A DNA stretch of 64,000 nucleotides, taken from Pseudomonas fluorescens. Lineage in GTDB: Bacteria > Pseudomonadota > Gammaproteobacteria > Pseudomonadales > Pseudomonadaceae. Positions 38,571 to 50,855 of the stretch are shown here, one piece after another. Under the pieces are notes generated by a model, which did not search any database, was not told the DNA's origin, and saw only the letters and a list, made by a program, of their open reading frames with translations. The first letter of the stretch is position 1. The number at the start of each line of letters is the position of its first letter. Both the position numbers and the translations under genes were made by a program. The stretch spans positions 868,001 through 932,000 of the forward strand of contig NZ_CABVIY010000001.1 of NCBI RefSeq assembly GCF_902498195.1, given 5' to 3'.

Positions 38571-38645
38571 TTCGCGAGCAAGCCCGCTCCCACATTGGAT
38601 TTTTGAACACTGGAGATCCGATGTGGGAGCGGGCTTGCTCGCGAA
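38571..38645. repeat. REP pair between the MocR gene and ccoG
   Basis: The arms TTCGCGAGCAAGCCCGCTCC and GTGGGAGCGGGCTTGCTCGC are separated by about 30 bases. It fills most of the gap between the ccoG stop and the MocR start codon. Confidence 0.9.
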
Positions 38646-38667
38646 TGGCGCACCGCAGTCTAAAGCG

Positions 38668-40083
38668 TTAACGATTCATCGGCGCAACAAACCGGCTCTT
38701 GGCCACACTGGAGACGCCCGGCTCATCGCTGTCGACAATCTTGAAGCTGATGCCCTGCGAACTGCTGCTCGCCCGTTCCGTGGTCATCGCCACCGACACC
38801 GGGATATCGACAATCTCGCCGGGTGCCAGGCTCAAATCGGTCTTGCCTTGCAATTGGAAGCCGTCGCCGTCGACCAGGGTCAGGCGGTAGTCCTGGCGTT
38901 GCTGGGTTTTGTTGATGACCTTCAGGCTGTAGATGTTCTCGATCTGCCCCTGGCTGTTCTCGCGGAACAGGCCACGGTCCTTGCTCACGTCCAGCGACAC
39001 CATCGGCCGCTCCATCAAAGCGACCACCAGTGCGCCGATCATCACTAGCAGCACGGCGGTGTAGCCGATCAGGCGGGGGCGCAGCAGGTGCGTCTTGCCA
39101 CCCTGCAACTGATGCTCCGAGGTGTAACTGATCAACCCGCGTTCGTAGCCCATCTTGTCCATGATCGAGTCACAGGCGTCGATGCACGCCGCGCATCCGA
39201 TGCACTCCATCTGCAAGCCGTCGCGGATGTCGATGCCGGTGGGGCAGACCTGCACGCACAGCTGGCAGTCGATGCAATCGCCCAGGCCGGCCTCGGCCGG
39301 TTTGACGTCGCGTTTGCGCGGGCCACGGTTTTCGCCGCGGGCGACATCGTAGGAAATGGTCAGGGTGTCCTTGTCGAACATCACGCTCTGGAACCGTGCA
39401 TAGGGGCACATGTGCATGCACACCGCTTCGCGCAGCCAGCCGGCATTGATGTAGGTGGCCCCGGTGAAAAACAAGACCCAAAACAGGCTGACGCCGCCCA
39501 TCTGCAAGGTCAGCAGCTCTTCGGCCAGCGGCCGGATCGGCGTGAAGTAGCCGACGAAGGTCAGGCCGGTCAGCAGGCTGATCGCCAGCCACAGGGTGTG
39601 CTTGGCCGAGCGGCGCAGCAACTTGTTCAGGCCCCAGGGCGCGGCTTGCAACTTGATCCGTTGGTTGCGCTCGCCTTCGGTGATTTTCTCGCACCACATG
39701 AAGATCCAGGTCCAGGAGCTTTGTGGGCAGGTGTAGCCGCACCAGACCCTGCCCGCGAACACGGTGATGGCGAACAGGCCGAAGGCGGCGATGATCAGCA
39801 GCGCCGACAGCAGGATGAAATCCTGCGGCCAGAAGGTCGCGCCAAAGATGTGGAATTTGCTTTCGGACAGGTCCCAGAGTAATGCCTGGCGGCCACCCCA
39901 GTTCAACCACACCGTTCCGAAGAACAGCAGGAACAGAACGCCTGCGCCGCTGATGCGCAGGGTACGGAACAGGCCGGTGAAGCTGCGGGTGTGGATCAGG
40001 TTGTCGCTGGTCTTGACCTTCATCTTGTTGGGGCGTGAAGGTTCAAAGGTTTCTACGGTTCGGACGGGGATTCTCTCGCTCAT
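38668..40083 (-). CDS. ccoG: CcoG-type cbb3 oxidase accessory ferredoxin protein
   Basis: The 471-residue membrane protein starts MSERIPVRTVETFEPSRP. It has an NapH-like set of membrane helices in the first half, with CGYTCPQSSW after the second or third. Two [4Fe-4S] ferredoxin motifs follow (CIDCQLCVQVCP and CIGCAACIDACD), then another helix and a C-terminal Ig-like domain (IENIYSLKVINKTQQRQDYR). CcoG is implicated in copper reduction during cbb3 oxidase assembly. Here it is separated from any ccoNOQP operon and beside a MocR gene, as for PA4131, so it may serve the orphan CcoN at the left edge. The ATG at 40083 gives the standard start. Confidence 0.9.
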   Translation of the reverse strand: MSERIPVRTVETFEPSRPNKMKVKTSDNLIHTRSFTGLFRTLRISGAGVLFLLFFGTVWLNWGGRQALLWDLSESKFHIFGATFWPQDFILLSALLIIAAFGLFAITVFAGRVWCGYTCPQSSWTWIFMWCEKITEGERNQRIKLQAAPWGLNKLLRRSAKHTLWLAISLLTGLTFVGYFTPIRPLAEELLTLQMGGVSLFWVLFFTGATYINAGWLREAVCMHMCPYARFQSVMFDKDTLTISYDVARGENRGPRKRDVKPAEAGLGDCIDCQLCVQVCPTGIDIRDGLQMECIGCAACIDACDSIMDKMGYERGLISYTSEHQLQGGKTHLLRPRLIGYTAVLLVMIGALVVALMERPMVSLDVSKDRGLFRENSQGQIENIYSLKVINKTQQRQDYRLTLVDGDGFQLQGKTDLSLAPGEIVDIPVSVAMTTERASSSSQGISFKIVDSDEPGVSSVAKSRFVAPMNR

Positions 40084-40278
40084 GGTCTTTCGCTCATCAG
40101 CCTCCATCAGGCATGAGCACTATGAGCGTCGATCTGTTTGCATAACAGACTCAGGTATTTGAATAAAAACCGGATCAGATGCCTGCTGAGGCCCCGCCTG
40201 CGACAAGTTGAAGCACTTGGCGCGGCGGGATGCGAATGCCTGCCTCAGGCGCTGGCGGGTGATGTTGATGCGGGTCAG
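40084..40278. promoter_or_regulatory. Upstream region of ccoG with a motif shared with the ccoN promoter region
   Basis: CGGATCAGATGC at 40171-40182 is identical to 735-746. CGATCTGTTTG at 40130-40140 resembles, on the opposite strand, the second copy at 772-784 (shared CAGATCG core). The pair is a candidate regulator-binding site. Confidence 0.5.
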
Positions 40279-40512
40279 TCAAATCACCGAATCACTGTCC
40301 GTGGCCTTCAAATGCCGGCGACCGTCAACGGCACCTGCTACGGTCAATGCGTCGGCTTCTGCTTCGGTGATGTAAATGCGCTGGCCATTGAGGTCGACCG
40401 CCGACATGGCTTTGGCGCCGTCAGTGATGATGGTCACATCGGGGCACAGGCGAATTTCCTCGCCATGTTCAACGGTGAAGAAGCAGGTCTGGTTCTCGAT
40501 GCGTACGGGCAT
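40279..40512 (-). CDS. Small DUF3203-like protein
   Basis: The 77-residue protein (MPVRIENQTCFFTVEHGEEI at the start, DALTVAGAVDGRRHLKAT near the end) resembles the DUF3203 family, small cytosolic proteins largely confined to pseudomonads. AAGGA lies 8 bases before the ATG. It is transcribed toward ccoG with a gap of 195 bases containing the shared motif. From memory, a small protein of this kind (PA4134) sits with ccoN4 in P. aeruginosa; that link is inference. No catalytic motif is visible. Confidence 0.75.
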   Translation of the reverse strand: MPVRIENQTCFFTVEHGEEIRLCPDVTIITDGAKAMSAVDLNGQRIYITEAEADALTVAGAVDGRRHLKATDSDSVI

Positions 40513-40632
40513 GACGTGATCCTTTTTTGCGACGGGTTAAACGTTAGGGCGCACGCACCGGGCTTCGTTCTGTGCAACCGATTAATGGTCGATGCGGTCC
40601 ATCCTCCATAGCCCCCTCACAAGGACCTCACC

Positions 40633-41136
40633 ATGAACGCCTGGTGGCACGAAGTCTGGGTGACCCTGCAAGCGGAATTCGCCGACATTGGCGATGCTTC
40701 GCAGTTGACGCGTATCACCGTGCGCCTGCTGATGGCGGCCATTCTGGGCGGCATTCTCGGTTTCGAGCGCGAGCACAAGGGCAAGGCGGCAGGCGTGCGG
40801 ACCCACATGCTGGTAGCGCTCGGCGCGGCGTTGTTCGTGCTGGTACCACAAATGTCCGGCGCCCAGGCCGATGCCATGAGCCGGGTGGTGCAAGGCGTGA
40901 TCGCCGGGATCGGTTTCCTGGGAGCCGGCACCATCCTGAAAAACCAGGAGGGCGACGAAGGCCACGTCAAAGGCCTGACCACCGCCGCCGGCCTATGGAT
41001 GACCGCCGCCATCGGCGTATCCGCCGGATTGGGCAGGGAAGCGACGGCGCTGTTCAGCACCTTCCTGGCGCTCGCGATTTTCAGCGTCATGCCAAGGATC
41101 GTGAAAATGTTCGAGAAAGACCGCGATCCCCCGTAG
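40633..41136 (+). CDS. MgtC/SapB family membrane protein
   Basis: The 167-residue protein belongs to the MgtC/SapB family, which includes regulators of magnesium and ATP homeostasis. It has several membrane segments and the conserved segment LGGILGFEREHKGKAAGVRT followed by HMLVALGAALFVLV, then GIGFLGAGTILKNQ and GLTTAAGLWMTAAIGVSAGLG. AAGGA lies 7 bases before the ATG. The TAG stop codon is the second to fourth base of a GTAGGAGC-type palindrome, so the repeat supplies the stop. It is a single-gene unit, and its role cannot be refined further. Confidence 0.92.
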   Translation: MNAWWHEVWVTLQAEFADIGDASQLTRITVRLLMAAILGGILGFEREHKGKAAGVRTHMLVALGAALFVLVPQMSGAQADAMSRVVQGVIAGIGFLGAGTILKNQEGDEGHVKGLTTAAGLWMTAAIGVSAGLGREATALFSTFLALAIFSVMPRIVKMFEKDRDPP

Positions 41137-41234
41137 GAGCTGCCGCAGGCTGCGATCTTTTGATCTTGATCTTTGCCCTCTTCGACACATCAAAAAAGCA
41201 AGATCAATAGATCGCTATCTGCGGCAGCTCCTAC
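41133..41234. repeat. REP-type inverted repeat overlapping the mgtC-like stop codon
   Basis: The arms GTAGGAGCTGCCGCAGGCTG and CTATCTGCGGCAGCTCCTAC enclose inner AAGATCAATAGATC-like sequence. Bases 41134-41136 (TAG) are the stop codon of the MgtC-like gene. Confidence 0.9.
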
Positions 41235-41264
41235 ATTGAATCTTCATGAGTTTGGGGCACGGTA

Positions 41265-41429
41265 TCAGGGTTGGACAATCACCGGCGGCATCGTCGTCGG
41301 CGGTTCTTCCCTCGGTGGCGGGTTGCTGCCGGGTGGGTCTTCTTCAGGCACTGGTTGCGGGTCGCTCGGCGGGATTACGGGGTCGTCGATGTTCGGATCG
41401 GGGGTTTCCGCGGGGAAGGGGTTGTTCAT
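41265..41429 (-). CDS. Small proline-rich protein
   Basis: A 54-residue frame, MNNPFPAETPDPNIDDPVIP and onward, is rich in Pro, Asp and Glu (about a third Pro) with no hydrophobic core, so it is probably unstructured. A strong ribosome-binding site (GGAGG) lies 8 bases before the ATG, which is the main support. Similar short proline-rich proteins occur as hypothetical genes in other Pseudomonas, from memory. It lies between the MgtC-like gene and glgE, on the opposite strand to both. Function is unknown. Confidence 0.65.
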   Translation of the reverse strand: MNNPFPAETPDPNIDDPVIPPSDPQPVPEEDPPGSNPPPREEPPTTMPPVIVQP

Positions 41430-41635
41430 CGTTCAAGCCTCCGGTGGCACATGGCGTGAGTCGTGCTTAAGTGGATTGACCACTGCGCGAAGGATTTGAT
41501 TCCAGTCAATTGCCGATGAACTTTTGCAGGCGGCTGTCGCTCGGAACCTAAGTGAGTTCATTCGGTGAGGGACTGACCGATGTGGATGACAATCAGACAC
41601 GAGAGCGTCCTTGGGGCGTACAGGAGAGATGCTCG

Positions 41636-43630
41636 ATGACGGCTGAAAAACCTGGTGAGTTGAGCTACAACCCGCATATTCCATTGTCGCAGGCCTTGTT
41701 GTTGCCGCGAATCGCCATCGAAGACACCATGCCGACCCTTGAGGGCGGGCAGTTCGCGATCAAGGCCGTGGCAGGGCAGGACGTGGTGGTGACCAGCAAG
41801 GTGTTTGCTGACGGCCATGACAAGCTGGCCGTGCGCCTGCGCTGGCAAGCCGAGGGCGACGACGTCTGGCGCAGCGAGGTCATGACCGACCTGGGCAACA
41901 ATGGCTGGCAGGGCCGGTTTCGTGTTGAGGCCCAGGGTCGTCATGTCTTCTGTATCGAAGCCTGGATCGACCAGTTCGCCAGTTTCCGTTATGAACTGGA
42001 GAAAAAGCATGCCGCCGCCGTTCCTGTCAGCCTGGAGCTGCAGGAAGGTCGGCTTTACGTTCAGCAAGCCGCCGAACGCGCGGAAGGTGAATTGAGCGAG
42101 CAGTTGTCGGCGTTGCACCACGAGCTGTCCGGGCTGCTGGAAACCGAGCAGGTCGCGTTGTTTCTGCACCAACGTAGCGCCGAACTGATGGCCCAGGCCG
42201 ATCATCGCGCCTACCTGAGCCTCAGCCCCGAGTACCCGGTGGATGTCGAGCGTGAACTGGCGCAGTTCGCCAGTTGGTATGAATTGTTCCCGCGTTCGAT
42301 CACCGACGATCCGGCGCGGCACGGCACCTTCAACGATGTGCATTCACGGCTGGCGATGATTCAGGACATGGGCTTCGACGTCCTGTATTTCCCGCCGATC
42401 CATCCGATCGGGCGCAGCTATCGCAAGGGGCCGAACAATTCCCTGACCGCGGGCCCCGATGATCCGGGTAGTCCCTATGCCATCGGCAGCGAGGAGGGCG
42501 GGCACGAGGCGATTCATTCGCAGCTGGGCACCCGCGAAGACTTTCGCCGGCTGGTGGCGGCGGCCGCCGATCATGGCCTGGAAATCGCCCTCGACTTCGC
42601 CATCCAGTGCTCCCAGGACCACCCCTGGCTGAAGCAGCATCCGGGCTGGTTCAACTGGCGGCCGGACGGCACGATCAAATACGCGGAAAACCCGCCGAAG
42701 AAATACCAGGACATCGTCAATGTCGACTTCTATGCCGTGGAAGCGATTCCCAGCCTGTGGGTTGAACTGCGCGACATCGTCGTCGGTTGGGTGCTGGAGG
42801 GTGTGAAGCTGTTTCGTGTCGACAACCCGCACACCAAGCCGTTGCCGTTCTGGCAATGGCTGATCGCCGATGTGCGGGCGCTGTACCCCGACGTGATCTT
42901 TCTCGCCGAGGCCTTCACCACGCCGGCGATGATGGCGCGGTTGGGCAAGGTCGGTTACTCCCAGAGCTACACCTACTTCACCTGGCGCAACACCAAGCAG
43001 GAGCTGGCGACCTATTTCACCGAACTCAACGAATCGCCCTGGCGTGAATGCTACCGGCCCAACTTCTTCGTCAATACGCCGGACATCAACCCGGCGTTCC
43101 TGCATGAGTCCGGGCGTCCCGGTTTTCTGATCCGCGCGGTGCTGGCGACCATGGGATCGGGCTTGTGGGGCATGTATTCCGGCTTCGAACTGTGTGAATC
43201 GGCGCCGGTGCCCGGCAAAGAGGAGTACCTCGATTCCGAGAAGTACCAGATCCGTCCACGGGACTTCACCGCGCCCGGCAACATCATTGCCGAGATCGCC
43301 CAGCTCAACCGGATTCGCCGACAGAACCCGGCGCTGCACACGCACCTGGGCCTGAAAATCTACAACGCCTGGAATGACAACATTTTGTATTTCGGCAAAC
43401 GCAGCGCTGATGGCAGCAACTTCATCCTGGTGGCGGTCAACCTCGACCCGCATAACCCGCAGGAGGCGAATTTCGAATTGCCGCTGTGGGAAATGGGCCT
43501 GTCCGACGACGCCAGCACCCAGGGCGAAGACCTGATGAACGGCCATCGCTGGACCTGGCACGGCAAGTACCAGTTCATGCGCATCGACCCGGCGTATCAG
43601 CCGTTCGGGATTTGGCGGATTACCCCATAA
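41636..43630 (+). CDS. glgE: Alpha-1,4-glucan:maltose-1-phosphate maltosyltransferase (GlgE)
   Basis: The 664-residue GH13 enzyme transfers maltosyl units from maltose-1-phosphate to alpha-glucan. It has an N-terminal DUF3416-type domain. The catalytic motifs are ALDFAIQCSQDHPWLKQHPG, FRVDNPHTKPLPFW (nucleophile Asp) and FLAEAFTTPAMM (acid/base Glu). AGGAGA precedes the ATG at 41636; the longer frame is not supported. It begins the glgE-treS/mak-glgB series (PA2151-PA2153 in P. aeruginosa). Confidence 0.95.
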   Translation: MTAEKPGELSYNPHIPLSQALLLPRIAIEDTMPTLEGGQFAIKAVAGQDVVVTSKVFADGHDKLAVRLRWQAEGDDVWRSEVMTDLGNNGWQGRFRVEAQGRHVFCIEAWIDQFASFRYELEKKHAAAVPVSLELQEGRLYVQQAAERAEGELSEQLSALHHELSGLLETEQVALFLHQRSAELMAQADHRAYLSLSPEYPVDVERELAQFASWYELFPRSITDDPARHGTFNDVHSRLAMIQDMGFDVLYFPPIHPIGRSYRKGPNNSLTAGPDDPGSPYAIGSEEGGHEAIHSQLGTREDFRRLVAAAADHGLEIALDFAIQCSQDHPWLKQHPGWFNWRPDGTIKYAENPPKKYQDIVNVDFYAVEAIPSLWVELRDIVVGWVLEGVKLFRVDNPHTKPLPFWQWLIADVRALYPDVIFLAEAFTTPAMMARLGKVGYSQSYTYFTWRNTKQELATYFTELNESPWRECYRPNFFVNTPDINPAFLHESGRPGFLIRAVLATMGSGLWGMYSGFELCESAPVPGKEEYLDSEKYQIRPRDFTAPGNIIAEIAQLNRIRRQNPALHTHLGLKIYNAWNDNILYFGKRSADGSNFILVAVNLDPHNPQEANFELPLWEMGLSDDASTQGEDLMNGHRWTWHGKYQFMRIDPAYQPFGIWRITP

Positions 43631-43641
43631 GCGCAGGTCTC

Positions 43642-43733
43642 CTGTGGGAGCGGGCTTGCTCGCGAAGGCGTTGTGTCAGCCACCATCAATGTCGAATGAC
43701 GCACCGCTTTCGCGAGCAAGCCCGCTCCCACAG
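43642..43733. repeat. REP pair between glgE and treS-mak
   Basis: Intact arms CTGTGGGAGCGGGCTTGCTC and TTCGCGAGCAAGCCCGCTCC (92 bases) in the 141-base gap between the two genes. Confidence 0.92.
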
Positions 43734-43771
43734 GGGGGCGACAGCATTTTCGGATTCAACAGGAGTTTCAA

Positions 43772-47113
<3,342 letters not shown>

Positions 47114-47115
47114 TC

Positions 47116-49350
47116 ATGAGTTTCTCGAACAAGGAACAGGGTCATCATCACAAAGAAGCGCTGTTGCCCAGGGCGCGGGATATCGATGCACTGGTGCGCG
47201 CCGAGCATCACGACCCTTTCGCCATTCTCGGTCCCCACGGCGACGGTGCCGGCGGGCAATTCATCCGGGCTTACCTGCCGGACGCTCTGAGCGTGCAGGT
47301 GGTGGCCAAGGCGTCCGGGGAGGAGTTGGGCAACCTTGAAGCGACCCAGACCCCCGGGCTGTTCGTCGGCCATTTCGAACGGGCGCAACCCTATGTGCTG
47401 CGCACCCGTTGGGCCGGCGGCGAACTGACCGCGGAAGACCCCTACAGCTTTGGTCCGCTGCTGGGCGAGATGGATTTGTACCTGTTTGCCGAAGGCAATC
47501 ACCGCGACCTGAGCAGTTGCCTCGGTGCGCAGTTGATGACCGTGGACGGGGTCGAAGGCGTGCGCTTCGCCGTATGGGCGCCGAACGCCAGGCGCGTGTC
47601 GGTGGTGGGGGATTTCAACGGCTGGGACGGTCGTCGTCATCCCATGCGCCTGCGTCACCCGACCGGAGTCTGGGAAATATTTATCCCGCGCCTGCAAGCG
47701 GGGGAGACCTATAAATACGAGATTCTCGGCCAGCAGGGGATTCTCCCGCTCAAGGCCGACCCCATGGCGCTGGCCACCAGCCTGCCGCCTGACACCGCTT
47801 CAAAGGTGGCCTCGCCGCTGAAAATCGACTGGCAGGATCAGGACTGGATGCAGTCCCGGGGCGAGCGGCATCGTCCCACGGCCCCGTTGTCGATTTACGA
47901 ATTGCACGCCGGGTCCTGGCAATGCGAGCTGGACGACCTGGGCGAAGTGGCCCGCCAGTACACCTGGCCCGAATTGGCCGAGCGGCTGATTCCGTATGTG
48001 AAGGAGCTGGGGTTCACCCACATCGAACTGATGCCGATCATGGAGCATCCCTTTGGCGGTTCGTGGGGTTACCAGTTGCTGTCGCAGTTCGCCACCAGTG
48101 CCCGCTACGGCAGCGGTGATGAGTTCGCGGCATTCGTCAACGACTGCCACCAGGCCGGGATCGGCGTGATCCTGGACTGGGTGCCGGCGCATTTCCCCAC
48201 CGACACCCACGGGCTGGCCCAGTTCGATGGCACCGCGCTGTACGAGTATGGCAACCCCCAGGAAGGCTTCCATCAGGACTGGGACACGCTGATCTACAAC
48301 CTGGGGCGCACCGAGGTGCACGGCTACATGCTGGCCTCGGCGCTGCACTGGCTCAAGCACTTCCACGTCGACGGCCTGCGGGTCGATGCGGTGGCGTCGA
48401 TGCTGTACCGCGATTATTCGCGCAAGGCCGGTGAGTGGGTGCCGAACCGTCACGGCGGCCGGGAAAACCTCGAAGCCATCGACTTCCTGCGTCATCTCAA
48501 TGACGTGGTCGCCCTCGAAGCGCCGGGCGCGCTGGTGATTGCCGAGGAATCCACGGCCTGGCCGGGCGTCAGCCAAAGCACGCAACAGGGCGGCCTGGGC
48601 TTCGCCTATAAATGGAACATGGGCTGGATGCACGATTCGCTGCATTACATCCAGCAGGACCCGGTCTACCGCGCCCATCATCACAACGAGCTGAGCTTTG
48701 GCCTGGTGTACGCCTGGTCCGAGCGCTTCATCCTGCCGATCTCCCATGACGAAGTGGTGCACGGCAAGCATTCGCTGATCGACAAGATGCCCGGCGACCG
48801 CTGGCAGAAATTCGCCAACCTGCGCGCCTACCTGAGCTTCATGTGGGCGCATCCGGGCAAGAAACTGTTGTTCATGGGCTGCGAGTTCGGCCAGTGGCGC
48901 GAGTGGAATCACGATCAGCAACTGGACTGGTACCTGTTGCAGTACTCGGAACACAAGGGTGTGCAAAAGCTGGTCGGCGACCTCAACCGGCTGTACCGCG
49001 ACGAGCCGGCGCTGCACGAGCAGGACGATGTGCCACAGGGCTTCCAGTGGCTGATCGGCGACGATGCGATCAACAGCGTCTACGCCTGGCTGCGCTGGAG
49101 CAAGGAAGGCAAGCCAGTGCTGGTGGTGGCCAACTTCACCCCGGTGCCGCGTGAGGCGTATCGGATTGGCGTGCCGTTCGCCGGGCGCTGGACCGAACTG
49201 TTCAACAGCGATTCGGCGACCTATGCCGGTTCCAACTATGGCAACAGCGGCGGGACCTCAACCGAGGAAGCGCCGAGCCACGGGCAGGCGTTGTCGCTGG
49301 TGCTGAACCTGCCGCCGCTGGCGGTGTTGATGCTCAGCCCGCAAGGCTGA
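47116..49350 (+). CDS. glgB: 1,4-alpha-glucan branching enzyme (GlgB)
   Basis: The 744-residue GH13 enzyme makes alpha-1,6 branches in alpha-glucan. It has two N-terminal CBM48-type segments ([34 protein letters not shown]) and the catalytic motifs [31 protein letters not shown] and [14 protein letters not shown]. The start follows the treS-mak stop by 2 bases, so the two are in one operon. The product feeds glgX and malQ in the second half of the cluster, after the autotransporter pair. Confidence 0.96.
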   Translation: MSFSNKEQGHHHKEALLPRARDIDALVRAEHHDPFAILGPHGDGAGGQFIRAYLPDALSVQVVAKASGEELGNLEATQTPGLFVGHFERAQPYVLRTRWAGGELTAEDPYSFGPLLGEMDLYLFAEGNHRDLSSCLGAQLMTVDGVEGVRFAVWAPNARRVSVVGDFNGWDGRRHPMRLRHPTGVWEIFIPRLQAGETYKYEILGQQGILPLKADPMALATSLPPDTASKVASPLKIDWQDQDWMQSRGERHRPTAPLSIYELHAGSWQCELDDLGEVARQYTWPELAERLIPYVKELGFTHIELMPIMEHPFGGSWGYQLLSQFATSARYGSGDEFAAFVNDCHQAGIGVILDWVPAHFPTDTHGLAQFDGTALYEYGNPQEGFHQDWDTLIYNLGRTEVHGYMLASALHWLKHFHVDGLRVDAVASMLYRDYSRKAGEWVPNRHGGRENLEAIDFLRHLNDVVALEAPGALVIAEESTAWPGVSQSTQQGGLGFAYKWNMGWMHDSLHYIQQDPVYRAHHHNELSFGLVYAWSERFILPISHDEVVHGKHSLIDKMPGDRWQKFANLRAYLSFMWAHPGKKLLFMGCEFGQWREWNHDQQLDWYLLQYSEHKGVQKLVGDLNRLYRDEPALHEQDDVPQGFQWLIGDDAINSVYAWLRWSKEGKPVLVVANFTPVPREAYRIGVPFAGRWTELFNSDSATYAGSNYGNSGGTSTEEAPSHGQALSLVLNLPPLAVLMLSPQG

Positions 49351-49370
49351 TCCGAAACCGCGTCGCTTCC

Positions 49371-49434
49371 TTCGCGAGCAAGCCCGCTCCCACAGGGATC
49401 ACACTGTACCTGTGGGAGCGGGCTTGCTCGCGAA
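49371..49434. repeat. REP pair between glgB and the short autotransporter gene
   Basis: The arms TTCGCGAGCAAGCCCGCTCC and GTGGGAGCGGGCTTGCTCGC are in the convergent gap after glgB. Confidence 0.9.
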
Positions 49435-49473
49435 TAGGCCGGAACAGGCACTACATCTCTCGCGGTCGGACCC

Positions 49474-50541
49474 TCACCACCGCATCCGCACACCCAAACT
49501 GCCAATCAACCCGTTGAGGTCATTGTCATCCACGTCGCTGCTGTAGTCGGCGCTGACATACAGGCTCAAGGCTGGCGTCACCTTGGCGACCAGGCCCAAA
49601 CCCAGTTCGACCGTCGATGAGTTGCGACTGCTGCTGATCTTGTCGACCTGATCGAGCGTGACGGTGTTGCCCGTGTACACCGTGTGCCACAAGTTGGTTC
49701 GCACATAGGGTTCGATGGGCAGGCCGTTGATGTCGTAGCTGCCTTTCAATTTCGCACCGACCCGTCCGCTCCACGACGTCAGGTCGCTGGAGGAGGCGTT
49801 GCCCGAGCCCGCATAGGGTGTATCCAGGGTGATCCGTTGATTGATCAATTGCGCCTGGGGTTCCACTACCCAGTTTTCGCTGATGCCAATCGGAAAACCC
49901 CCTTCGACCGACAGCGTGACCGCGCTGCCTTCGGTGATTTGCCGGGCACCCTGTTCGTTACGGCTGAAACCGTTGACGCGGCCACCGCTGGCCGACAGGT
50001 CGACGTGCCAGCCCTGTGGGCCGGTCAGGCTGTAGTAGGCGCCGAGGCTTTGGCCTTGCAGGTTGAGGGTGTCGGTGTGGGGGTCGGACATGCCGCGGTT
50101 GATCAGCACGCCATTGTTGTTGCCCTGGAACTGGCTGGTGCCGCCGATCAGGCCGACCCGCTGGGTATGGCCGCTGTTGCTTTGCAGGGTGAGGATCGCC
50201 GGGCCTTTGAGTTCGCCGGAACCGGGGTTGGAAAAGCCCTGGCTCAGGGCGTCGGTTTGCGCCTGGCGTGAGGCTTGGCCATAGACCTGGTCCCAGGCGT
50301 AGGGTGTCGCGTCTTCGGTGGTGAAGTGGCTACTTCGCAGATCAGGGGCAGGGCTGAAACGACCAGGGTAGGCAATGGCGCTGGCGGACAGGCTAAGCAC
50401 CGGAACGTCCTGGCGATACCAGGGCGTTGTTTCTTCTTCGGCCGGTGAAGCCTGCACTTCCATGGAGGAGCACAGCAGGAGTGAACTCGAGACAGTGCAA
50501 AAGGTGACTTTGATCTCTTGTTGGGTGAGTGAAGTTTTCAT
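49474..50541 (-). CDS. Autotransporter beta-barrel protein with almost no passenger
   Basis: The 355-residue protein has an N-terminal export signal (VTFCTVSSSLLLCSSMEVQA, about residues 12-31), about 50 residues of linker, and a full autotransporter barrel ending GVRMRW with the required terminal aromatic residue. Barrel segments match the larger neighbour at 50856-53411: GHTQRVGLIGG versus GHTQRSGFFVG, LQGQSLGAYYSLT versus LEGDSLGAYWTLT, and NWVVEPQAQLINQ versus NWVIEPQAQVIHQ. The passenger of the neighbour is missing, so it may be a barrel-only paralogue that acts as a porin or serves a separate passenger. It is probably not a pseudogene, because the frame is intact. Confidence 0.85.
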   Translation of the reverse strand: MKTSLTQQEIKVTFCTVSSSLLLCSSMEVQASPAEEETTPWYRQDVPVLSLSASAIAYPGRFSPAPDLRSSHFTTEDATPYAWDQVYGQASRQAQTDALSQGFSNPGSGELKGPAILTLQSNSGHTQRVGLIGGTSQFQGNNNGVLINRGMSDPHTDTLNLQGQSLGAYYSLTGPQGWHVDLSASGGRVNGFSRNEQGARQITEGSAVTLSVEGGFPIGISENWVVEPQAQLINQRITLDTPYAGSGNASSSDLTSWSGRVGAKLKGSYDINGLPIEPYVRTNLWHTVYTGNTVTLDQVDKISSSRNSSTVELGLGLVAKVTPALSLYVSADYSSDVDDNDLNGLIGSLGVRMRW

Positions 50542-50855
50542 GGGGGGCTACCTTGCGAACGCGTACCGTACTTGCCTTGGCGTCTCTCCTACCCCGAATG
50601 AGGGGCGACCGAATGTAGGGGGGCAAGCCGGCGGCCGCCCGATTGCGCGGGTGTCTTGGGGGCTTGCCCCTGATAGTTACTGCCGGGGGTAGTAACGTGA
50701 AGTCAAGAGGACCGTCGCCCCTGCGTCAAGAAAATGGCCGATAAGTGGTAGGGTTATTTTGGAGCTTGTAAGTGACTGATTTACGACACCTCTCTAAGTT
50801 CTTGTTTATTGGAAAAATCGTCAAAAAAGTCACGGGCTAGAGCCTTTGCTCGGTA
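50542..50855. promoter_or_regulatory. Region between the two autotransporter genes
   Basis: This 314-base stretch holds no gene. It contains GTTACT-N9-AGTAAC (50676-50696), an exact 6-bp inverted repeat around GCCGGGGGT. Immediately beside it is GGGGC-TT-GCCCC (50659-50670). The segment at 50750-50830 is AT-rich. The region should hold the promoter of the short autotransporter gene. The regulator is unknown. Confidence 0.4.
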
